A DNA stretch of 5,311 nt from Spirochaetales bacterium (GTDB lineage: Bacteria; Spirochaetota; Spirochaetia; DSM-27196; SLST01), in contig JANQQY010000473.1 of the NCBI GenBank assembly GCA_028284845.1, positions 1 to 5,311 of the forward strand, given 5' to 3'. The notes under the pieces are model-generated. The model was not told where the DNA came from. It was given only the letters and a program-made list of their open reading frames with translations, and did no database searches. The position numbers and the translations under genes were made by a program. Positions 1-5,311 of this stretch are shown piece by piece (within the stretch, counting starts at the first letter, position 1; every line of letters begins with the position of its first letter).

Positions 1-1424
1 ACAGAGAGCGGAAGTGGGCATTCACACCAAAGGCGTCCGTTGGTGACAGCGTTTCGCGCGCCGACACGCTCGGTACTGTTCCGGAAGGCATCTTTGAACA
101 CCGAATCATGGTGCCCTTTAATCTCTACGGTTCGATGACCGTCAAGAAAGTTGCCCCAGCAGGCGAATACACTGTTCAGGACGAGATTGCGGTTCTGCAA
201 GACGCACAAGGAAACGAACACAGCGTCACCATGATGTTTGAGTGGCCGGTCAAACGCGCCATCGACTGTTATGCCGACCGGCTCAAGCCGGAGAACCCGA
301 TGGTTACGAAGGTCCGCATCATCGACACCTTCTTCCCAATCGCTTTGGGCGGAACCTACTGCATCCCCGGCCCCTTTGGAGCGGGCAAGACTGTTCTGCA
401 GCAAATCACGAGTCGCAACGCAGAGGTGGACATCGTGATCATCGCCGCATGCGGTGAACGAGCCGGTGAGGTCGTGGAGACTCTTCGCGAGTTCCCCGAG
501 CTCATCGACCCGCGGACGGGCCGGACCCTCCTTGAGCGAACGGTCATCATCTGTAACACGAGTTCAATGCCGGTCGCGGCCCGAGAGGCTTCGGTCTACA
601 CCGCCGTGACTATCGCCGAGTACTACCGGCAAATGGGTCTCAATGTTCTGCTGCTTGCGGATTCAACAAGCCGATGGGCGCAGGCGATGCGTGAGATGTC
701 CGGGCGACTGGAAGAGATCCCGGGCGAAGAAGCTTTCCCGGCCTACCTCGAGTCGGTCATTGCCGGATTCTACGAGCGGGCCGGTCTGGTCACGCTGAAG
801 GACGGGAGCAGCGGTTCGGTTACCATCGGCGGCACCGTGAGTCCCGCGGGAGGCAACTTTGAAGAGCCAGTGACGCAGGCGACGCTCAAAGTCGTCGGCG
901 CCTTTCACGGCCTCTCACGCGAACGCTCTGATGCGCGCCGCTATCCCTCGATCCATCCACTCGACTCGTGGAGCAAGTACAACGGCGCAATCGATCCGGG
1001 CATGGTCGAGTACGCGCGAGGCGTGCTGCATCGTGGGAATGAAGTCGGGCAGATGATGAAAGTTGTTGGTGAAGAGGGAACGAGTCTTGACGACTATATC
1101 TGGTACATGAAGAGCGAGTTCATCGACTCGGTCTATCTGCAGCAGAACGCCTTTGACCCTGTTGATGCCTCGGTCAGTGTGGATCGGCAGCGTCACGTGT
1201 TCCAGGTCCTTTTTGACCTGGTTACGAGTAGGCTGAACTTCTCCGGCAAGGAGGAGGCTCGTGGCTGGTTCGCGCAGCTTCGGCAGCGCTTCCTCGACTA
1301 CAACGGCGCCGAATGGGAGACAGAGTCGTTCCAGAAGCTGCAGGACGAGATCAAAGGGATGATCGACGGTAAGCGAGCCGGCGTTGAAGAAGACGCCAGC
1401 GCACTTGTCGGCGAGCTTCGATAG
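1..1424 (+). CDS. atpA: V-type ATP synthase catalytic subunit A (5' partial)
   Basis: This is the catalytic nucleotide-binding subunit of the cytoplasmic A3B3 head; it hydrolyses or makes ATP at the A/B interfaces. The reading frame is open from the left edge (first full codon at base 3) and gives 473 residues. The family is usually about 580-600 residues, so roughly 110-120 N-terminal residues lie outside. The ATG at base 108 is internal: the codons before it read KWAFTPKASVGDSV and then GTVPEGIFEHRIMVP, which is conserved A-subunit sequence. Counting from that Met, the P-loop GPFGAGKT is at 88-95 (Lys94), the catalytic glutamate is E117 in ACGERAGE, the Walker B region is LLLADSTSRW (Asp185), and SGRLEEIPGEE follows at 198-208. 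The P-loop has Ala where eukaryotic A subunits carry the redox-sensitive Cys. SPAGGNFEEPVTQ and the SIHPLDSWSKY stretch are typical of bacterial A subunits of the spirochaete/chlamydia group. All key catalytic residues are present. It is followed by atpB after 9 bp. Confidence 0.97.
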   Translation, partial: RERKWAFTPKASVGDSVSRADTLGTVPEGIFEHRIMVPFNLYGSMTVKKVAPAGEYTVQDEIAVLQDAQGNEHSVTMMFEWPVKRAIDCYADRLKPENPMVTKVRIIDTFFPIALGGTYCIPGPFGAGKTVLQQITSRNAEVDIVIIAACGERAGEVVETLREFPELIDPRTGRTLLERTVIICNTSSMPVAAREASVYTAVTIAEYYRQMGLNVLLLADSTSRWAQAMREMSGRLEEIPGEEAFPAYLESVIAGFYERAGLVTLKDGSSGSVTIGGTVSPAGGNFEEPVTQATLKVVGAFHGLSRERSDARRYPSIHPLDSWSKYNGAIDPGMVEYARGVLHRGNEVGQMMKVVGEEGTSLDDYIWYMKSEFIDSVYLQQNAFDPVDASVSVDRQRHVFQVLFDLVTSRLNFSGKEEARGWFAQLRQRFLDYNGAEWETESFQKLQDEIKGMIDGKRAGVEEDASALVGELR

Positions 1425-1427
1425 GAG
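1423..1427 (+). promoter_or_regulatory. Ribosome binding site of atpB
   Basis: An AGGAG motif sits 6 bases before the atpB ATG and overlaps the last two bases of the atpA TAG stop codon. Stop codon and Shine-Dalgarno are thus fused, so ribosomes ending on atpA finish exactly at the site where atpB begins. This fits coupled, equal output of A and B, which are needed 3:3. Confidence 0.85.
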
Positions 1428-1433
1428 ACGAGC

Positions 1434-2753
1434 ATGCGAAAGGTCTATAGCAAGATTGAATCGATCGCCGGAAACGTCATCACTGTGACGGCAAGCGACG
1501 TTCGCTACGGTCACCTCGCGGTCGTCACCTCGCCGCACGGCAAGAGTCTCGCAGAGGTCATTCGGCTCAACGGCGACAAGGTCTCTCTTCAGGTCTTCGC
1601 CGGTGGTCGAGGGGTCTCGACCGGTGACGAAGTGGTCTTCCTGGGCCATCCGCTCGAGATCTCCTTCAGTGAGAACCTCTTGGGCCGGATCTTCGATGGA
1701 AGTGGGAACCCTCGTGACAACGGTCCAGGCCTGGAGGAGAACCTGATCGAGATCCGTGGTCCATCGGTCAACCCTGCAATGCGGATTATCCCGCGGAACA
1801 TGATTCGAACCGGAATCCCAATGATAGACGTCTTCAACACTCTAGTGGAGAGCCAGAAGCTTCCCATTTTTAGCGTCAGCGGCGAGCCGTACAACGATCT
1901 ACTCGCCCGGGTGGCCATGCAGGCGGAAGTCGACATGATCATCCTTGGCGGCATGGGATTGAAGTACGACGACTACCTCTACTTCCGCGAGGTCCTTGAA
2001 GAGGGCGGTGCCATGAGCCGCACCATCTTCTTTGTGCATACCGCGAGTGATCCCGTCGTTGAATGTCTCCTGGTGCCGGACATCTCGCTTGCGGTCGCAG
2101 AGCGTTTTGCGCTGGACGGGAAGAAGGTTCTCGTGCTCCTCACCGACATGACAAACTTCTCGGACAGCATGAAGGAGATCGCCATCACGATGGAACAGGT
2201 CCCCTCAAATCGAGGATACCCGGGCGACCTCTACAGCCAACTCGCCTCTCGCTACGAGAAAGCGGTCGATTTTGAAGGTGCCGGCTCAATCACCATTCTG
2301 GGCGTCACGACGATGCCTGGAGACGACGTAACCCATCCGGTTCCGGACAATACGGGATACATCACGGAGGGTCAGTACTACCTGCGAAACGGCCGGATCG
2401 AGCCGTTCGGGTCGCTCTCACGACTCAAGCAATTGGTGAACAAGGATACACGTGAGGACCACCGCGCCATCATGGACGGCATGATCACGCTCTACGCCGA
2501 CTACAAGGAGTCGCTCGAGAAGCGTTCAATGGGATTCCGAATGTCCGATTGGGACGAGAAGCTTCTCAAGTACGGCGGACTCTTTGAGGCCGAGATGATG
2601 GATCTGTCGGTCAATGTCCCGCTGGAGCAGGCTCTCGACAGGGGCTGGGCGATTCTCTCCGAGTGCTTTGACCCCGCAGAAACCGGTCTTCGGACCGACC
2701 TCATCAGCAAGTTTTGGCCGAAGGACGCTACTCATGCAGAGGAGAGCGCATAG
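1434..2753 (+). CDS. atpB: V-type ATP synthase non-catalytic subunit B
   Basis: This is the regulatory, non-catalytic partner of subunit A in the cytoplasmic A3B3 head. At 439 residues it is full length for the bacterial family. The N-terminal beta-barrel domain covers about residues 1-75 and the RecA-like nucleotide-binding fold about 76-350, followed by a helical C-terminal domain. The P-loop position reads [10 protein letters not shown] (146-155) with no GKT/S, so it should not hydrolyse ATP; archaeal B subunits have a similar lysine-less loop (SGSGLPHN). [15 protein letters not shown] (235-249) is the Walker B-like strand, and [13 protein letters not shown] followed by TGYITEG (about 293-313) is a B-subunit hallmark. 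Arg330 in GSLSRL matches the arginine that B inserts into the catalytic site of A. The ATG at 1434 is supported by a well-spaced AGGAG and by the family start ([11 protein letters not shown]). No frameshift or unusual composition is seen. The last codons contain the Shine-Dalgarno of atpD. Confidence 0.97.
   Translation: MRKVYSKIESIAGNVITVTASDVRYGHLAVVTSPHGKSLAEVIRLNGDKVSLQVFAGGRGVSTGDEVVFLGHPLEISFSENLLGRIFDGSGNPRDNGPGLEENLIEIRGPSVNPAMRIIPRNMIRTGIPMIDVFNTLVESQKLPIFSVSGEPYNDLLARVAMQAEVDMIILGGMGLKYDDYLYFREVLEEGGAMSRTIFFVHTASDPVVECLLVPDISLAVAERFALDGKKVLVLLTDMTNFSDSMKEIAITMEQVPSNRGYPGDLYSQLASRYEKAVDFEGAGSITILGVTTMPGDDVTHPVPDNTGYITEGQYYLRNGRIEPFGSLSRLKQLVNKDTREDHRAIMDGMITLYADYKESLEKRSMGFRMSDWDEKLLKYGGLFEAEMMDLSVNVPLEQALDRGWAILSECFDPAETGLRTDLISKFWPKDATHAEESA
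2684..2697 (+). other. Predicted C(UUCG)G tetraloop hairpin in the atpB 3' end
   Basis: CGGTC-TTCG-GACCG forms a perfect 5-bp stem closed by a C-G pair around a UUCG loop, one of the most stable RNA tetraloops. It lies inside atpB codons, about 60 bases before the atpD start. No U-tract follows, so it is not an intrinsic terminator. The fold is read directly from the sequence; any role in RNA stability or in lowering atpD output is inference, and chance occurrence is possible. Confidence 0.35.
2740..2744 (+). promoter_or_regulatory. Ribosome binding site of atpD
   Basis: AGGAG, part of a longer purine run (2738-2746), lies in the last codons of atpB, 11 bases before the ATG at 2756. That spacing is longer than the 6 bases seen for atpB and atpK. 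It supports ATG 2756 as the start, because an in-frame TTG at 2714 lies upstream of the motif and could not use it. The long spacing may contribute to lower expression of the single-copy D subunit (inference). Confidence 0.7.
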
Positions 2754-2755
2754 TC

Positions 2756-3361
2756 ATGGCGACGGTGAAGCTCACCAAGAATGAGCTCAAACACCAGAAA
2801 GATGCGCTCAAACGGTTTCAGCGATACCTGCCCACCCTGCAGCTCAAGAAGCAGCAGCTCCAGATGGTGATACGACAGGTCGAAGCAGATATGCGCGAGA
2901 AGGACGCACAGCTGCAAGAACTCCGGCGAGAGGTCATGAGCTGGGTCGAAGTCTTTGGCGAGGACGTTGGGATTGAGTCACTCCTTCGGATTCGCCGCCT
3001 CGACACGAGCACCGGTAACATCGCGGGAATAGATATCCCGGTATTCGAGGGCATAGAGTTCGAGGAACTACCCTATGACTACTACGTCATGCCGCTCTGG
3101 GTTGATAGAGGGATTGATGCTATCAAGAGATTGCTCGCATTGGACGCCGAGGTTCGTGTCCTGAAGCGTCAGCATGAGCTACTGAGCGAGGAGCTCCGCA
3201 TTACGACTCAGCGCGTCAATCTCTTTGAGAAGGTCAAGATTCCAGAAACAAAGAACAATATTCGCATGATTCGAATCTATCTTGGCGATCAGCAAACGGC
3301 CGCGGTCGTCCGCGGAAAGATCGCAAAGGCCGCAATCGACGCAAAGAGTGGGGCTGCCTGA
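2756..3361 (+). CDS. atpD: V-type ATP synthase central-stalk subunit D
   Basis: This is the rotor axle (functional counterpart of F-ATPase gamma), which runs through the A3B3 head and transmits torque to the membrane ring. It has 201 residues, normal for the family. The N-terminal helix (about 5-60, TKNELKHQKDALKRF onward) and the C-terminal helix (about 120-195) are rich in K/E/Q/L heptads and should form the antiparallel coiled coil. The middle part (about 65-115) is the less helical globular section. The C-terminal signature RVNLFEKVKIPETKNNIR (153-170), then IYLGDQQTAAVVRGKIAK, is characteristic of bacterial D subunits. The ATG at 2756 is 2 bases after the atpB stop, gives the family start MATVKLTKNELK, and has AGGAG upstream. 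A longer form from TTG 2714 would add 14 unconserved residues and is unlikely. The stop codon overlaps the atpI start by one base. Confidence 0.96.
   Translation: MATVKLTKNELKHQKDALKRFQRYLPTLQLKKQQLQMVIRQVEADMREKDAQLQELRREVMSWVEVFGEDVGIESLLRIRRLDTSTGNIAGIDIPVFEGIEFEELPYDYYVMPLWVDRGIDAIKRLLALDAEVRVLKRQHELLSEELRITTQRVNLFEKVKIPETKNNIRMIRIYLGDQQTAAVVRGKIAKAAIDAKSGAA
3300..3315 (+). repeat. Tandem CCGCGG palindromes forming a GC hairpin in atpD
   Basis: CCGCGG occurs twice, separated by TCGT. Because each copy is its own reverse complement, the two can pair as a 6-bp all-GC stem with a 4-base loop. It lies in the codons for VVRG near the end of atpD, about 45 bases before the atpI start. It is not followed by a U-tract, so it is not an intrinsic terminator. 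It may be chance in GC-rich coding DNA. Confidence 0.35.
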
Positions 3362-3363
3362 TG
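3359..3363 (+). promoter_or_regulatory. TGATG stop/start overlap coupling atpD to atpI
   Basis: The TGA stop of atpD and the ATG of atpI share the A at 3361. Upstream there is only a weak purine stretch (AAAGAG at 3343-3348, about 12 bases away) and no good Shine-Dalgarno. Translation of atpI therefore probably depends on ribosomes terminating on atpD (translational coupling). The overlap is seen directly; the coupling is inference from the usual behaviour of such junctions. Confidence 0.65.
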
Positions 3364-5175
3364 ATTGCACCAATGTCCAAGGCAACCGTCCTCGTTCTCG
3401 ACTCACATCGCGAGTCCGAACTCGCTTCGCTCAAGCGCGTCGGGCTGCTGCATCCCGAGATCGAAGTGCGTTCGGACGAGCGCACGGCGGAACTTGCCGA
3501 GCAGCGCGAGGTGCTCTCGCGGGCGATCGCCGAACTCAGCGCAATTGAATCAGACACCGAGGCGAGCATCACGACGGAGGACCCACTTCAGACCGCACGG
3601 CACGTTCACGCCACCGCAGAACACCTCAGAGGTCGCGAAGAGGTCATTGATCGCATATCAGACGAGGTTTCCAGGATTGAGACATGGGGAGATTTCGAAC
3701 CCGCAACCCTGAAAGAACTCGAGCGCCACGGCATTGAACTTCGCCTCTATTCGATGGCGACAAAGGAGTTCAAGCGTCGTGCGCCCGAGGGTGCGATCGT
3801 TCTTGAGAGCACATCCTCTGTCGTACGGTTCGCGCTCTGGTGGAAGAACGGCGAGAACAGCTCAGACACGACTCCGGAACAGATTGACGAGGATCCGGGT
3901 GTAGAGCGGTTTACGCCCGGAGAGCTGAGCCTATCATCACTCCATGCCAGAATTACCGAGGAGCAGGCCGAGGTCAAAAAGATCAGCGCGGAACTCTCCG
4001 CTCTAGTTGGTCACAAACAGGCACTCGAGGAGGCTCTTGCCGGTATCGAGGAGAGCCTGCTCGACGAGCAGGTACGACTCGGAATGGATACCTCTGAACG
4101 GATCGCCTACATCAATGGCTACGTTCCGCAGAGCGAAGTTGATGCGCTCAAGCAGGCCGCCGTGAACAACGGCTGGGGATTGCTTCTGCGCGAACCGGAG
4201 AACAACGACCAGGTCCCTACAAAGATCGAGAACCGTGGCCCGGTGAAGCTCATCCGTCCAATGTTCGACTTCCTGGGCGTCGTTCCCGGATACCGCGAAC
4301 GCGACATCAGCGTCTTTTTCCTGCTGTTCTTCATCGTCTTTGTGGGAATGATCATCGGTGACGCCGGCTATGGTGCGCTCCTGCTGCTGGCATCGATCGT
4401 GATGCTAATCCGTGCCGAACAGAAGCTGCTTCCGTCGCTCCTCCTTGTGCTTGGAATCAGCACCGTGGCCTGGGGCGGTGTCACCGGCAACTGGTTCGGG
4501 TTCGAGGCGTTTGGAGATATGTATCCATTCTCGTTGCTTGTTATCCCCTCATTGGACACGTTTGAGGCGGCGAGCACTGAGAACGTTCAGCGAATCGCAT
4601 TTCTTCTCGCGGTAGTACATCTCTGCCTAGCTCACGCCTGGAACTTCTTCAGCGAAATCCGGGAGCGACCGCGGATCAAGGCGTTTGCTCAGCTCGGCTC
4701 GCTCGCCATGGTTATTGGGCTCTATCTGCTCGTGCTGAGCCTCTTTGTGGGAGCAACCTTCCCGCCATACGGACTCTGTCTGATTGGTGGAGGTCTCGTC
4801 TTTGTAATCATTTTTGGTCAACAGTCGACCGAGAAGGGTTTTTTGGGTGGGATTGGAAGCGGATTTGGCAATCTCTTCATCACCTTTATTGACAGCATAG
4901 GCAGCTTTAGCGATGTCGTTTCGTACATCAGGCTCTTCGCGGTAGGGCTGGCGACCGTGCAGATTGCTCAGGCCTTCAACGCGATGGCCGCAGGTGTCGG
5001 AGGCGGTATCGGCGGGATTATCGGAGCGTCCGTGATTCTGGCTCTTGGCCATACGCTCAACGTTGTGATGGCAGGACTCGCTGTCATCGTCCATGGAGTC
5101 CGATTGAACCTGCTTGAGTTCTCAGGGCACCTTGGAATGGAATGGACTGGAATCAAGTACGAGCCGTACTCGTAG
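3361..5175 (+). CDS. atpI: V-type ATP synthase membrane stator subunit I (a subunit)
   Basis: This is the large stator subunit, homologous to eukaryotic Vph1/a and archaeal I. Its cytoplasmic N-terminal half anchors the peripheral stalks, and its membrane half forms the ion half-channels against the K ring. It has 604 residues, slightly short for the family but complete. The soluble half (1 to about 312) contains charged coiled-coil stretches near 40-105 and 195-240, and ends in PTKIENRGPVKLIRP. The membrane half (about 315-585) has seven to eight hydrophobic segments, near 316-334, 337-350, 358-376, 411-430, 445-466, 470-486, 519-543 and 553-578. Hallmarks are GMIIGDAGYG (329-338), SYIRLFAVGLA (521-531) with the essential channel arginine R524, and VHGVRL (577-582) with the second conserved arginine R581. 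The C-terminus EFSGHLGMEW differs from the EGGG-type ending of many homologues and looks spirochaete-like. ATG 3361 gives MIAPMSK, matching the family start; ATG 3373 is an alternative four codons later. Confidence 0.95.
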   Translation: MIAPMSKATVLVLDSHRESELASLKRVGLLHPEIEVRSDERTAELAEQREVLSRAIAELSAIESDTEASITTEDPLQTARHVHATAEHLRGREEVIDRISDEVSRIETWGDFEPATLKELERHGIELRLYSMATKEFKRRAPEGAIVLESTSSVVRFALWWKNGENSSDTTPEQIDEDPGVERFTPGELSLSSLHARITEEQAEVKKISAELSALVGHKQALEEALAGIEESLLDEQVRLGMDTSERIAYINGYVPQSEVDALKQAAVNNGWGLLLREPENNDQVPTKIENRGPVKLIRPMFDFLGVVPGYRERDISVFFLLFFIVFVGMIIGDAGYGALLLLASIVMLIRAEQKLLPSLLLVLGISTVAWGGVTGNWFGFEAFGDMYPFSLLVIPSLDTFEAASTENVQRIAFLLAVVHLCLAHAWNFFSEIRERPRIKAFAQLGSLAMVIGLYLLVLSLFVGATFPPYGLCLIGGGLVFVIIFGQQSTEKGFLGGIGSGFGNLFITFIDSIGSFSDVVSYIRLFAVGLATVQIAQAFNAMAAGVGGGIGGIIGASVILALGHTLNVVMAGLAVIVHGVRLNLLEFSGHLGMEWTGIKYEPYS

Positions 5176-5180
5176 ACGAG

Positions 5181-5187
5181 AAAGGAG
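5181..5187 (+). promoter_or_regulatory. Strong ribosome binding site of atpK
   Basis: AAAGGAG, 6 bases before the ATG at 5194, is the best Shine-Dalgarno in the window. It lies in the 18-bp atpI-atpK gap, the longest gap here. A strong site fits the need for many K copies per enzyme (a ring of about ten) compared with one I. A small inverted repeat (CTCG-TAGA-CGAG, 5169-5180) spans the atpI stop just before it. Confidence 0.85.
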
Positions 5188-5193
5188 AATCTC

Positions 5194-5311
5194 ATGGATT
5201 GGGGATTGATAGGTGTTGGCGCGGCCCTCGCACTCGCGGCGGTGGGTTCCGCCTTGGGGACAGGAACAGCAGGCATGGCGGCGGTAGGAGCGTGGAAGAA
5301 GTGCTTCATCC
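5194..5311 (+). CDS. atpK: V-type ATP synthase proteolipid subunit K (c subunit, 3' partial)
   Basis: This is the membrane rotor-ring proteolipid that carries ions past subunit I. Only 39 codons are inside the window; the frame is still open at the right edge. The visible part starts MDWGLIGVGAALALAAVGSA, followed by LGTGTAGMAAVGAWKKCFI. It is a glycine/alanine-rich hydrophobic helix, as in the first transmembrane helix of V-type c subunits. The small residues at regular spacing are those that pack the inner face of the ring. Family members are usually about 140-160 residues with four helices (two fused hairpins), so roughly three quarters is missing. The ion-binding glutamate and any Na+-ligand glutamine lie downstream, so the coupling ion cannot be read. 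The start is fixed by the excellent AAAGGAG and by the typical N-terminus. Its place directly after atpI is the standard order. Confidence 0.93.
   Translation, partial: MDWGLIGVGAALALAAVGSALGTGTAGMAAVGAWKKCFI

Noticed and set aside
108..110. ATG at 108 as the true start of atpA
   Set aside because: The frame continues open and conserved to the window edge, and starting here would remove the N-terminal barrel domain. The Met is internal (HRIMVP).
1380..1397. GGCGT/ACGCC inverted repeat near the end of atpA
   Set aside because: A 5-bp stem with an 8-base loop is expected by chance many times in DNA of this composition, and nothing in its position supports a role.
915..1649. Long antisense open frame (244 codons) across the atpA/atpB junction
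   Set aside because: It lies opposite two highly conserved genes in an unbiased shadow frame, has no recognisable protein features and no convincing ribosome site. GC-rich third positions commonly open such antisense frames.
2714..2755. Upstream TTG start that would lengthen AtpD by 14 residues
   Set aside because: The extra residues are coded inside atpB in another frame, do not resemble the family, and the AGGAG lies downstream of the TTG but properly upstream of ATG 2756.
4627..5094. Antisense open frame (155 codons) opposite the membrane part of atpI
   Set aside because: Its polar, low-information product is the mirror of hydrophobic codons in atpI; there is no family resemblance and no independent start signal.
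5169..5180. Inverted repeat at the atpI stop as a terminator
   Set aside because: The stem is only 4 bp (5 bp with an impossible 2-base loop), no T-run follows, and a strong ribosome site for atpK comes directly after, so transcription must continue.
4968..5309. Antisense open frame across the atpI/atpK junction
   Set aside because: The Ala/Pro-rich product is what Gly/Ala-rich proteolipid codons give on the opposite strand; it is explained by atpI and atpK.
1..5311. A hidden novel system, mobile element or CRISPR inside the window
   Set aside because: Every gene is a recognised V-ATPase subunit, gaps total under 30 bases, and no spaced direct repeats, transposase motifs or composition shifts are seen.

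Overview
The window is one uninterrupted stretch of a bacterial V/A-type (rotary) ATPase operon, all on the + strand. In order it holds the catalytic subunit A (5' end cut off by the window), the non-catalytic subunit B, the central-stalk subunit D, the membrane stator subunit I (a) and the first 39 codons of the proteolipid rotor-ring subunit K (c), cut off by the right edge. Almost every base is coding. The only non-coding gaps are 9 bp between A and B, 2 bp between B and D, and 18 bp between I and K; D and I overlap by one base (TGATG). No promoter, terminator, RNA gene, mobile element or CRISPR array is visible, so the promoter should lie upstream of the window and the terminator downstream.

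The gene order A-B-D-I-K, with no C, F or G subunit gene between these genes, is the layout known from Spirochaetes, Chlamydiae and Bacteroidetes; archaea and Thermus/Enterococcus-type operons are arranged differently. The protein wording fits best with a spirochaete: the B N-terminus [16 protein letters not shown], the D C-terminus RIYLGDQQTAAVVRGKIAK, the I C-terminus EFSGHLGMEW and the K start MDWGLIGVGAALALAAVGSALGTG. This is judged from memory of the families, and the genus cannot be named. The DNA is moderately GC-rich with G/C-biased third codon positions and even composition throughout, so it looks like a native core operon.

Together the genes encode most of the machine. A and B form the alternating A3B3 head, with ATP sites made by A (intact P-loop, catalytic Glu) and completed by a B arginine. 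D is the coiled-coil axle inside the head. I carries the ion half-channels and the essential arginine facing the ring. K builds that ring. The direction of work (ATP synthesis or ion pumping) and the ion (H+ or Na+) cannot be decided here, because the ion-binding helices of K lie outside the window.

This is an ordinary, well-known region. I found no undescribed system. The extra observations are modest: a few short perfect hairpins inside coding sequence, two of them just upstream of the genes for the low-copy subunits D and I, and some lineage-type residue variants at otherwise conserved motifs.
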